Shown in pieces: positions 1 to 5,667 of a stretch of 6,916 nt of DNA (positions are counted from its first letter, which is position 1; each line of letters opens with the position of its first letter). This stretch comes from Chthoniobacterales bacterium. Its GTDB lineage: Bacteria; Verrucomicrobiota; Verrucomicrobiia; Chthoniobacterales; UBA10450. The notes beneath the pieces are model-generated. The model was given only the letters and a program-made list of their open reading frames with translations. It made no database searches and was not told the DNA's origin. A program made the translations under genes and the position numbers. The DNA lies in assembly GCA_025980625.1 (NCBI GenBank), contig JAICXG010000152.1:1-6916 (forward strand). Reading direction: 5' to 3'.

Positions 1-228
1 CGTAACCGCCAGGGTCCTGACATCGGTGACCAGTATCGCTCGGTTGTCTTCTATCATTCAGCGCAACAAAAAGCCGCGGCCGAGGCAAAGAAGACTGAGC
101 TGGACAGGAGCGGACGTTTCCCGCGACCGATTGTGACTCAGATTGAGCCGGCGCCGAGCTTTTACCGCGCCGAAGAGTATCATCAGCAATATCTGCGCAA
201 GCATGACCGAACGCATTGCGCCATCTGA
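1..228 (+). CDS. msrA: Peptide-methionine (S)-S-oxide reductase MsrA, C-terminal part (5' end outside window)
   Basis: The frame is open from the first base to a TGA at 226-228 and gives 75 residues of an MsrA C-terminus. MsrA reduces methionine-S-sulfoxide in damaged proteins in the cytoplasm, with thioredoxin as the usual reductant. Family signatures seen are N-R-Q-G-P-D-I-G-D-Q-Y-R-S at the left edge (substrate-pocket region), F-Y-H-S-A shortly after, and E-E-Y-H-Q-Q-Y-L-R-K near the end. The last residues are T-H-C-A-I; a Cys four to six residues after Y-L-x-K is common in MsrA and may be the resolving cysteine. The catalytic G-C-F-W motif lies outside the window, so activity cannot be judged. 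The downstream lactonase starts 5 bp after the stop, which suggests co-transcription. Confidence 0.88.
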   Translation, partial: RNRQGPDIGDQYRSVVFYHSAQQKAAAEAKKTELDRSGRFPRPIVTQIEPAPSFYRAEEYHQQYLRKHDRTHCAI

Positions 229-233
229 GGCAA

Positions 234-932
234 ATGAAGCCGGAAATCATCCGCAGTGCGAATTTCGTCTCGGATGCTGCCGGATTCATTCTTGACCAGG
301 CTCGCATCGCTCTAGCCGAGCGGGCGGAGTTTCGGATCGCACTCTCCGGAGGAAATACTCCGCGACCTGTTTATGCCGAATTTGGCCGGATCTCAGGCGA
401 TCTGCGCTGGGAGAATCTCCGATTCACCTTTGGCGACGAGCGCTGTGTCCCACCGGATGACCCGCAAAGTAACTATCGCATGGCCCGTGAGTCACTCTTT
501 GAACCCTTTGCCATTCCGGACAAATCGGTCCTGCGAATGCGAGGTGAGCTTGATCCGGCGGTTGCAGCCCAGCAATACGAAGACGAGCTCGCGCTGCTTG
601 CGACGCAGCATGGCGAAACGATCTACCGCCACGATCTTATGCTGCTGGGACTGGGAGAGGATGGCCATACCGCTTCGCTTTTCCCCGGCACGAACGCGCT
701 CGAAGAACGAGTTCGGCGGGTCGTGGCCAATTTCGTGCCGAGGCTGGCAAGTTGGCGACTGACCATGACCTTGCCATTGCTCAACCAATCGCGAGTCGTC
801 CTTTTTCTAACCCGGGGCGATAAGAAGCGCGCAGTGCTGGAGCGCGTCCTCACGGGTGACTCGGGATTGCCGGCCAGCCGCGTCGCGCCGGAAAACGGAC
901 GGCTCATCTGGATGATCGACAGTGCTGCCTAA
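234..932 (+). CDS. pgl: 6-phosphogluconolactonase (Pgl/DevB type)
   Basis: This enzyme hydrolyses 6-phospho-D-glucono-1,5-lactone to 6-phosphogluconate, the second step of the oxidative pentose phosphate pathway, in the cytoplasm. Counting from ATG 234 (232 aa, normal for the family), the motifs are S-G-G-N-T-P at 38-43 (phosphate-binding loop), F-G-D-E-R-C-V-P with following S-N-Y at 66-81, and G-L-G-E-D-G-H-T-A-S-L-F-P-G at 139-152, which carries the catalytic His. All core motifs are intact. ATG 234 is preferred: GAGG lies 3 nt upstream (a close spacing), and it starts just after the msrA stop. A TTG at 216 in frame would add six residues and overlap msrA by 13 bp. The stop is 3 bp before the next gene, so the three genes probably form an operon. 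Confidence 0.93.
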   Translation: MKPEIIRSANFVSDAAGFILDQARIALAERAEFRIALSGGNTPRPVYAEFGRISGDLRWENLRFTFGDERCVPPDDPQSNYRMARESLFEPFAIPDKSVLRMRGELDPAVAAQQYEDELALLATQHGETIYRHDLMLLGLGEDGHTASLFPGTNALEERVRRVVANFVPRLASWRLTMTLPLLNQSRVVLFLTRGDKKRAVLERVLTGDSGLPASRVAPENGRLIWMIDSAA

Positions 933-935
933 CGA

Positions 936-1988
936 GTGAAGGCGGGCACAGTTTTGGTCACAGGCGCGGCCGGACTAATCGGTTCGGAAACCGTGCGGCG
1001 TTTCGCGCGCGGTGGCGGGGTTGTCGTCGGGATCGATAATGACATGCGGAAGCGCTTCTTTGGCGAGGAAGCTTCCACCCGCGGCACGCGCGACGCGCTG
1101 ATCGCGAAGCTGCCTCACTATCAACACCACGAAATCGATATCCGCGACGCCTCAGCCGTAAACGAGCTGTTCAAACAGCATGGCCGAAAGATCGTGGCTG
1201 TCGTCCATACCGCGGCGCAGCCCTCGCACGACTGGGCGGCGCGCGATCCGGAGACGGATTTCACAGTTAATGCCAACGGCACACTTAACCTGCTCGAAGC
1301 GGCGCGGAATTTTTGTCCGGAAGCGCCGTTCGTCTTTACTTCCACAAACAAGGTCTATGGTGACACACCGAATCGCTTACCGCTGCGCGAGCTGGAGCTG
1401 CGCTGGGAAATCGAGCCCGGGCATGAATACGAACCTGGCATCTCTGAGAACATGAGTATCGACCAGACGAAGCACTCACTTTTTGGAGCTTCAAAGCTTG
1501 CGGCCGATGTGCTCGTGCAGGAGTACGGCCGTTATTTTGGAATGCCAACCGCCTGTTTCCGCGGCGGTTGCCTGACTGGTCCCGCTCACGCCGGGACGGA
1601 GCTACATGGCTTCCTCTCCTATCTTATGAAATGCACGGTCAGCGGCCGGACCTACAAGGTATTTGGCTATAAAGGCAAACAGGTGCGCGATAACATTCAT
1701 AGTTTTGATCTCGTCGAAGCCTTTGTCGCTTTCATCCGTGCGCCGCGCATCGCTGAGGTGTATAACATTGGCGGCAGCCGCCATTGTAACTGTTCAATGC
1801 TGGAAGCGATCGCCCTCTGCGAGCAAATCAGCGGCCGCAAAGTCACCTGGGAGTATGTCGAGGACAATCGCATCGGTGACCACATCTGGTGGATCAGTGA
1901 CGTGCGTAAGTTTCGCGCCCATTATCCGGAATGGAATTTCCGCTACGGCCTGAGCGAAATCCTGGAAGAGATCCACGCCGCATTGTAA
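936..1988 (+). CDS. NAD-dependent epimerase/dehydratase, CDP-paratose 2-epimerase-like
   Basis: An extended SDR-family nucleotide-sugar enzyme of 350 aa. The Rossmann motif G-A-A-G-L-I-G is at 10-16; an acidic residue after the second strand (I-D-N-D) fits NAD binding. T-S-T-N-K-V-Y-G is at 135-142. The stretch from about 180 onward (S-K-L-A-A-D, Q-E-Y-G-R-Y-F-G, R-G-G-C-L-T-G-P, G-Y-K-G-K-Q-V-R-D-N-I-H-S, E-V-Y-N-I-G-G-S-R) is the pattern I recognise from proteins annotated as CDP-paratose/CDP-tyvelose 2-epimerases, which supply dideoxy or related sugars for surface polysaccharide. The exact substrate is not shown by the sequence. The YxxxK active-site motif reads F183-x-x-x-K187, so the usual catalytic Tyr is missing. 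The start is GTG 936, placed by the Rossmann motif and the 3-bp gap from pgl; there is no clear Shine-Dalgarno site. The TAA abuts the stop of a dockerin relic on the other strand. Confidence 0.88.
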   Translation: MKAGTVLVTGAAGLIGSETVRRFARGGGVVVGIDNDMRKRFFGEEASTRGTRDALIAKLPHYQHHEIDIRDASAVNELFKQHGRKIVAVVHTAAQPSHDWAARDPETDFTVNANGTLNLLEAARNFCPEAPFVFTSTNKVYGDTPNRLPLRELELRWEIEPGHEYEPGISENMSIDQTKHSLFGASKLAADVLVQEYGRYFGMPTACFRGGCLTGPAHAGTELHGFLSYLMKCTVSGRTYKVFGYKGKQVRDNIHSFDLVEAFVAFIRAPRIAEVYNIGGSRHCNCSMLEAIALCEQISGRKVTWEYVEDNRIGDHIWWISDVRKFRAHYPEWNFRYGLSEILEEIHAAL

Positions 1989-2045
1989 TTACGGCAGGAA
2001 GTCGCCTCGGTGAGAGCGCACCGTCTGTATGTCCGTCGCCGCTCA
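1989..2045 (-). pseudogene. Relic of a dockerin C-terminus
   Basis: On the - strand this encodes D-I-Q-T-V-R-S-H-R-G-D-F-L-P and a TAA at 1991-1989, almost identical to the last 14 residues of the intact kelch/dockerin protein ending at 3586 (one change, Val to Phe). The DNA at 1993-2034 matches 3590-3631 at 38 of 42 positions by eye. Further in, bases 2033-2045 match the T-V-D-G part of the same calcium loop (11 of 13), but 17 bp between the two segments are absent, which breaks the frame. No dockerin sequence can be followed beyond 2045. The stop codon is directly next to the epimerase stop (TAA then TTA on the + strand), leaving no spacer. It is a decayed end of another family member, or a former end of the kelch gene at 2259-3523. 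Confidence 0.75.
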
Positions 2046-2258
2046 ACCATGACCCGATTTCCGGCCACAGCGGGAGACGGGCAACGTGGCCAGGTAAAGT
2101 AGCGATGGCACGCGCGCCCAGCACGACATGAGGTGTAGGGCGGGCGCGCCGACGCCCACGCTTGTTCGTGTTTGCGAGGTATCTCTTGTCCGAAGCGAGC
2201 GCTCGCCCCTCGATTTCGTTCATTCCTCAGTTAGGCAAGAGTCAGGGATGCCCGGCGC
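2046..2258. other. Non-coding gap with two palindromic sites
   Basis: No convincing gene is present. An open - strand frame through 1894-2223 has no recognisable domain and overlaps the dockerin relic and the epimerase end out of phase. Two self-complementary sites stand out: a perfect 12-bp palindrome GCGAGCGCTCGC at 2195-2206, and an imperfect GC-rich hairpin at 2138-2157 (arms GGGCG/CGCCC around the palindrome GGCGCGCC). Neither has a T-run, so neither is a clear intrinsic terminator, although they lie between convergent genes where transcription should stop. Confidence 0.4.
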
Positions 2259-2440
2259 CTACCGCGGGAAGGTCACTATCGCATCATTGGAGCAAGTCTG
2301 GGTGCCGCCTTCACAGACCTGATAAGTGTAGCGCGCCTGGCCGGTGTCGCCGGTGGAATCGATGTAGGTGCGGTCGTTCGGCGTGGTTGCGATTAGCGCG
2401 CCATCCCGGTAAATATCGATTCGGTCGAGCTCGCCTCTCT
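2259..2440 (-). pseudogene. Out-of-frame fibronectin-like C-terminal domain of the kelch gene at 2393-3523
   Basis: If two bases are dropped from the tract at 2434-2442 (GGAGAGAGG on the - strand), the kelch protein continues as L-N-W-R-G-E-L-D-R-I-D-I-Y-R-D-G-A-L-I-A and on through T-T-P-N-D-R-T-Y-I-D-S-T-G, T-Y-T/R-Y-T-Y-Q-V-C-E-G-G-T-Q-T-C-S-N to a TAG at 2261-2259, giving 420 aa. This is the pattern of a small fibronectin type III-like module (W-S-G-A..DIYRNG..I-A-T-T-P-N..Y-T-D..Y-T-Y-x-V-C) frequent at the ends of secreted proteins in this bacterial group. The coding pattern is intact for 59 codons after the shift, so the break is recent, a slippage variant, or a sequencing error. Confidence 0.78.
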
Positions 2441-3523
2441 CCAGTTGAGGCGCGCCGCAATTGTTCCTTCCATCTTGCGCCTCGCCGCCTCGAGCATGAT
2501 CGCAGAACCGGCGCTCGTATAGAGTTCTGCGCTTGCAAGGTTGCCGCCGTTGTTACCGCCTGCGACGAGCACCTCGCCGTTAGGCAGCAATGTTGCCGTG
2601 TGAAAATCGCGTGCGGTGATAAGGCTGCCGGTGGCAGTCCAGGTTTCACTCGCGGGATCGTAGAGTTCGGCGCTCTTGAGATTGATGTAGGCGGAGTTGT
2701 AACCGCCTGCGACCAGCACCTTGCCCTCCGGCAGCAACGTCGCCGTGTGCTGAGCGCGTCCGCTGCCGAGGAGGCGGCCGGTGGCAGTCCAGGTTCCACT
2801 CACGGGATCGTAGAGTTGCGCGCTCTTAAGGTTAATGAAGGCAGGGTTGAAACCCCCTGCGACCAGCACCTCGCCGTTGGGCAGCAACGTCGCCGTGTGC
2901 TGAGCGCGTCCGCTGTGTCCGCTGCCGACGAGGCGGCCGGTGGCGCTCCAGGTCCCGCTCGCCGAATCGTAGAGTTCGGCGCTCCTGATGGGATTCGTTA
3001 GGAATAACCCAGCTGCCACGAGCACCTCGCCGTTCGGCAGCAACGTTGCCGTATGAGTAGAGCGAGCAGTGACGACGCTGCCGGTGCCCGTCCAGGTCCC
3101 GCTCGCCGGATCGTAGAGTTCTGCGCTCGCGAGAGAGCTGTAGAAAAAGTCGCCGTTACCGCCCGCGACGAGCACCTTGCCGTTGGGCAGCAACGTCGCT
3201 GTGTGCTGTTCGCGTGCGTTAGCGAGGCTGCCGGTGGCCGTCCAGGTCCCGCTCGCCGGATCGTACAGTTCCGCGCTCGCGATAGAGTCGCAGCAGACAG
3301 CAATACCGCCTGCAACAAGCACCTTGCCGTCAGGCAACAGGGTGGCCGAGTGGTTATAACGCCCAGTGACAAGGCTGCCGGTGGCCGTCCAAGTCCCGGT
3401 CTGGCCCGCGCACGGGTGCGCGAGCATCAGGCCCGCACCGACAAGAAGCGGATAGACGATCCGCTGCGCAAGAATCGACTTAGCCGACCAGAGGCCGGCG
3501 ATCAACGAATGCAATATTTTCAT
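2393..3523 (-). CDS. Secreted six-blade kelch-repeat protein, truncated by frameshift
   Basis: As read, 376 aa. Residues 1-40 are an export signal (M-K-I-L-H-S start, hydrophobic Y-P-L-L-V-G-A-G-L-M-L-A, likely cleavage near P-C-A-G-Q). Six kelch blades follow at 42-90, 91-140, 141-188, 189-241, 242-291 and 292-338, each of the form GTW-ATGSL-(AR/GR)-H-T-A-T-L-L-P-N-G-K-V-L-V-A-G-G...S-A-E-L-Y-D-P, enough for a closed six-bladed propeller. After residue 361 (L-N-W) the frame shifts at a GA tract and ends 15 residues later in sequence unlike any domain; the proper C-terminal domain continues in another frame to 2259. The signal and first blade closely resemble the gene at 3586-5244, 62 bp upstream on the same strand, so the two are tandem paralogs and may share a transcript. 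Role unknown; kelch propellers usually bind ligands or carbohydrates (galactose-oxidase-like fold), and no catalytic residues were identified. Confidence 0.8.
   Translation of the reverse strand: MKILHSLIAGLWSAKSILAQRIVYPLLVGAGLMLAHPCAGQTGTWTATGSLVTGRYNHSATLLPDGKVLVAGGIAVCCDSIASAELYDPASGTWTATGSLANAREQHTATLLPNGKVLVAGGNGDFFYSSLASAELYDPASGTWTGTGSVVTARSTHTATLLPNGEVLVAAGLFLTNPIRSAELYDSASGTWSATGRLVGSGHSGRAQHTATLLPNGEVLVAGGFNPAFINLKSAQLYDPVSGTWTATGRLLGSGRAQHTATLLPEGKVLVAGGYNSAYINLKSAELYDPASETWTATGSLITARDFHTATLLPNGEVLVAGGNNGGNLASAELYTSAGSAIMLEAARRKMEGTIAARLNWREASSTESIFTGMAR
2434..2442 (-). repeat. Short GA dinucleotide tract at the frameshift point
   Basis: The - strand reads GGAGAGAGG. One GA unit fewer joins the six-blade propeller frame to the fibronectin-like frame exactly after Trp361. 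The tract is only three units, short for a classical phase-variable repeat. Confidence 0.7.
2510..3400 (-). repeat. Six tandem kelch-blade coding repeats, about 141-159 bp each
   Basis: Six blades code for 47-53 residues each. The most conserved DNA covers the H-T-A-T-L-L-P-N-G-x-V-L-V-A-G-G strand pair and the S-A-E-L-Y-D-P-A-S-G-T-W junction; the loops between differ. Blades 4 (2801-2959) and 5 (2651-2800) are most alike, sharing G-R-L-x-G-S-G, R-A-Q-H and I-N-L-K-S-A, which points to a recent internal duplication. Confidence 0.85.
2908..2925. repeat. 9-bp tandem duplication in kelch blade 4
   Basis: GTCCGCTGT is followed directly by GTCCGCTGC. It adds three residues (G-S-G-H-S-G-R instead of G-S-G-R) to blade 4 relative to blade 5, so it probably arose after the blades duplicated. 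The frame is kept. Confidence 0.75.
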
Positions 3524-3585
3524 AGTTTTTAACTGCGCGTTTTATCTTCTAGGTCGGGACCACTTGGATGTCATTGTGTTTCGAA

Positions 3586-5244
3586 TCATGGCAGGACGTC
3601 GCCTCGGTGTGACCGCACCGTTTGTATGTCCTGATTGTTGATCCTTCCGTCGACGGTCACATCATTGCGGAAGTTAGAGCTATTAGCCTGCTGACCCTTT
3701 ACCGCTCGGACGGCTGCGATGTCCTCGTTAGTGACTCTGCCGTCGCCGGTGCCGTCACCGACCAATAGGCCCATGCTCGCCGAGGCGGAGGCTAGGGTGT
3801 TGCCCTGATCGTCATGCACGTTGTTTGCGGTTACAGTCACGACGTCGCCATCACAGGTGGCGCCATTGTAGGTCACGAGCAGGTTGTGCGAATCATTCGG
3901 ATCAACAGAGACGCTGCCGATTGTTCCGCAAGTGGTGATGGCGCTATCGGCGCCGGTCACGTCGTTACTGAACGTGAACACGGCCATGTATCTTGTCAGA
4001 CCGGTGCGGCATTCGATCCCGAAGTCGCCGGTCAGCGGCAGATCAATGTCGAAGTCGCCCTTGGCACCGTGGCTTTTTCGCGAAGCTGCGCTCACCAGCG
4101 TGAGTTCGCCGTCCCCGCCAGCTGTATAAAGTTCCGCGCTCGCGAAAGGATTAAGGAAGGTGTCGGATCCGCCTGCGGCGAGCACCTCACCATCGGGTAG
4201 CAATGTCGCCGTGTGACCTCCGCGTCCGGTGATGAGGCTGCCGGTCGCGGTCCAGATCCCGCTCGCCGGATCATAGAGCTCTGCCCTCGCGAGAGGAATG
4301 TATACGAAACCATCATATCCGAAACCGCCTGCGACGAGCACCTTGCCATCGGGTAGCAAGGTTGCTGTGTGACTGGAGCGTCCGAAGGTGAGATTGCTGG
4401 TGATCGTCCAAGTCCCGCTCGCTGGATCGTAGAGTTGCGCGCTGCTATCGTTGAAGTAACCGCCCGCGGCGAGGACCCTGCCGTTAGGCAGCAACGTCGC
4501 CGTGTGTTCGGCGCGAGAGCTGACGCCAGTCGCTGTCCAGGCTCCGGTTCCCGGATCGTAGAGCTCCGCGGTGTAGACATAGCTGCCGACCGTGTTGTAG
4601 CCGCCTGCGACGAGCACTTTGCCGTTGGGCAGCAACGTCGCCGTGTGATACCAGCGAGCGTTTGCGAGGCTGCCGGTCGCCGTCCAAGTCCCGTTTGCTG
4701 GATCGTAAAGTTCCGCGCTGTCGAGCGAGGTGAAGATGTCGATAGAACCGCCTGCGACGAGGACCTCGCCGTTGGGCAGCAATGTCGCCGTGTGCTTACC
4801 ACGTGCGGTATTGAGGCTGCCGGTGGCTGTCCAAGCACCCGTAGCCGGATCATAGAGTTCCGCACTCGCGAGGGGTTCGCCGTTGTAACCGCCCGCGACG
4901 AGCACCTTCCCGTTCGGTAGCAATGTCGCCGTGTAGTCACCGCGTGCGGTGATGAGGCTCCCGGTGGCCGACCAGGTGCCGCTCGCTGGATCGTAGAGTT
5001 CCGCGCTCGCGCCGCCGTCGTAGCCGCTTGCGACAAGCACCTTGCCGTTGGTGAGCAGGGTGGCCGAGTGACTATAACGTCCCGTGATGAGGCTGCCGGT
5101 AGCCGACCAGGTGCCGCTCTGACCCGCGCAAGGTTGCACGATCACTATCCCGACAGTGAGTAGAAGCAGCGGGACGGTGATCGGCCGCGCAGCGATGGAA
5201 AAAGTCGACTGAAGTCCGACAATGATGGAATGGATTGTTTTCAT
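3586..5244 (-). CDS. Secreted seven-blade kelch protein with C-terminal dockerin-like domain
   Basis: 552 aa from ATG 5244. Residues 1-42 are an export signal (M-K-T-I-H-S, hydrophobic V-P-L-L-L-L-T-V-G-I-V-I-V, likely cleavage near P-C-A-G-Q). Seven kelch blades follow: 43-87, 88-134, 135-183, 184-232, 233-275 (short), 276-327, 328-376. Residues 377-494 form a beta-rich module with R-K-S-H-G and D-L-P-L-T-G-D-F-G-I-E-C-R, known to me as a repeated domain of this group without assigned function. Residues 495-552 are a type I dockerin-like pair of calcium loops: D497-x-T-x-D501-G-R-V-x-x-x-D508 and D528-x-T-x-D532-G-R-I-x-x-x-D539. The frame extends 36 residues upstream, but ATG 5244 is chosen because it aligns exactly with the paralog start (both have AAAAACTATGAAAA) and puts the signal peptide at the N-terminus. 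Likely extracellular or cell-surface; ligand unknown. No cohesin partner is visible here. Confidence 0.9.
   Translation of the reverse strand: MKTIHSIIVGLQSTFSIAARPITVPLLLLTVGIVIVQPCAGQSGTWSATGSLITGRYSHSATLLTNGKVLVASGYDGGASAELYDPASGTWSATGSLITARGDYTATLLPNGKVLVAGGYNGEPLASAELYDPATGAWTATGSLNTARGKHTATLLPNGEVLVAGGSIDIFTSLDSAELYDPANGTWTATGSLANARWYHTATLLPNGKVLVAGGYNTVGSYVYTAELYDPGTGAWTATGVSSRAEHTATLLPNGRVLAAGGYFNDSSAQLYDPASGTWTITSNLTFGRSSHTATLLPDGKVLVAGGFGYDGFVYIPLARAELYDPASGIWTATGSLITGRGGHTATLLPDGEVLAAGGSDTFLNPFASAELYTAGGDGELTLVSAASRKSHGAKGDFDIDLPLTGDFGIECRTGLTRYMAVFTFSNDVTGADSAITTCGTIGSVSVDPNDSHNLLVTYNGATCDGDVVTVTANNVHDDQGNTLASASASMGLLVGDGTGDGRVTNEDIAAVRAVKGQQANSSNFRNDVTVDGRINNQDIQTVRSHRGDVLP
3589..3762 (-). 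other. Dockerin-like domain coding segment
   Basis: The last 58 codons of the seven-blade kelch gene hold two D-x-T-x-D-G-(R)-(V/I)-x-x-x-D calcium loops about 31 residues apart, typical dockerin spacing. The 3' end of this segment is the part repeated in the relic at 1989-2045. Confidence 0.8.
4117..5118 (-). repeat. Seven tandem kelch-blade coding repeats, about 129-156 bp each
   Basis: Blades of 43-52 residues with the same consensus as the repeats at 2510-3400. Blade 5 (residues 233-275) has lost part of the S-L-x-x-A-R segment. Together with the downstream paralog this gives 13 related blades within about 2.6 kb, good substrate for homologous recombination. Confidence 0.87.
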
Positions 5245-5484
5245 AGTTTTTGTCTGTGTGTGTTTCTGCTTTCTGTCGCGCGTTCTGCTGCCGATTCGAG
5301 TTCGGGTGTTGTCTTCACTTCTTCCAAAAGAAAAAGCGCCCTGGAATTGCAAAAAAAGCGTGGGCCGAGCCAGATGGGCTTGTTATCGTTAGGCGGGGTG
5401 ACTGCGCAGTTTGCGGAACGAAGTTGTCTTTGTGAGCTGAGTTGGATTCCGAAAGACCCGGCCCTGGTGACCGTCTTTACCAAC
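5245..5484. other. Upstream region of the seven-blade kelch gene; no gene seen
   Basis: On the - strand the last 100 bases before ATG 5244 are purine- and AC-rich, ending in CAGAAACACACACAGACAAAAACT before the start when read in parts, with little capacity to fold and no Shine-Dalgarno site. I could not identify a convincing -35/-10 pair. A + strand frame at 5230-5586 begins with a signal-like stretch, but it lies opposite the kelch start and the kelch relic, so it is treated as chance. Confidence 0.4.
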
Positions 5485-5631
5485 GGAATAACGGACGGTA
5501 GTAAGGCTGCGGGTGGCTCTCCCAAGTTCCGCTTGCCGGATCGCAAGGTTGGGCAGCGGATACGGAATTCGCTGCGCAAGGCCTAAGTAACTCGACCGAA
5601 ACTTGGAAGCAACGGCTTGGAATTTCCTCAT
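5485..5631 (-). pseudogene. Relic of the N-terminus of a third kelch protein
   Basis: From ATG 5631 the - strand frame gives a 26-residue start whose L-A-Q-R-I-P-Y-P-L at 18-26 sits at exactly the same offset as L-A-Q-R-I-V-Y-P-L in the six-blade paralog; the underlying DNA matches at about half of the first 60 bases and very well over CTTGCGCAGCG. About 25 bp of the hydrophobic segment are missing, then the frames mix: one reads D-P-A-S-G-T-W, the next reads A-T-R-S-L-T-T-V-R-Y-S, together matching the first blade (G-T-W-x-A-T-G-S-L-x-T-G-R-Y-x-H) with one extra base between. Similarity fades below 5485. It is broken by indels and holds less than one blade, so it is non-functional, a remnant of a former tandem copy upstream of the intact gene. 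Confidence 0.68.
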
Positions 5632-5667
5632 CTCAAAATCATGGAGAGGCGCGCACTGCCTTGTCTA

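Noticed and set aside
2138..2157. GC-rich hairpin as an intrinsic terminator between convergent genes
   Set aside because: The stem is imperfect and no T-run follows on either strand.
1894..2223. - strand frame (109 codons) across the epimerase end and the gap
   Set aside because: It overlaps the well-supported epimerase and reads the dockerin relic in the wrong phase; no recognisable domain.
2162..3001. Long + strand frame (279 codons) opposite the six-blade kelch gene
   Set aside because: It is the antisense shadow of the kelch repeats: its protein repeats in step with the blades and is low-complexity Arg/Ala-rich, with no domain of its own.
3053..3532. + strand frame (159 codons) opposite the start of the six-blade kelch gene
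   Set aside because: Antisense shadow; the Arg/Ala-rich repeats mirror the blades.
4369..4920. + strand frame (183 codons) opposite the kelch blades
   Set aside because: Antisense shadow with the same repeat period as the blades.
4092..5036. Long - strand frame (314 codons) out of phase within the seven-blade kelch gene
   Set aside because: It is the shifted reading of the repeats (R-C-C-P-T-A-R-C-S-S-type units), rich in Arg, Ser and Thr; the kelch frame explains the same DNA with signal peptide, blades and dockerin.
2510..5118. CRISPR-like regular repeats
   Set aside because: The repeat period of about 130-160 bp is explained by kelch blades in one coding frame; there are no short identical repeats with unique spacers.
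5245..5352. 36-residue N-terminal extension of the seven-blade kelch protein
   Set aside because: The extension is basic and polar (R-T-R-D-R-K-Q-K-H-T-Q), would bury the signal peptide, and is absent from the paralog, whose start aligns with ATG 5244.
5230..5586. + strand frame with a signal-peptide-like start (M-D-C-F-H-S-F-C-L-C-V-F-L-L)
   Set aside because: It lies opposite the start of the kelch gene and over the kelch relic; its A-A-G-G-S-P-K-F-R-L-P-D-R part is the same antisense reading seen opposite real blades.
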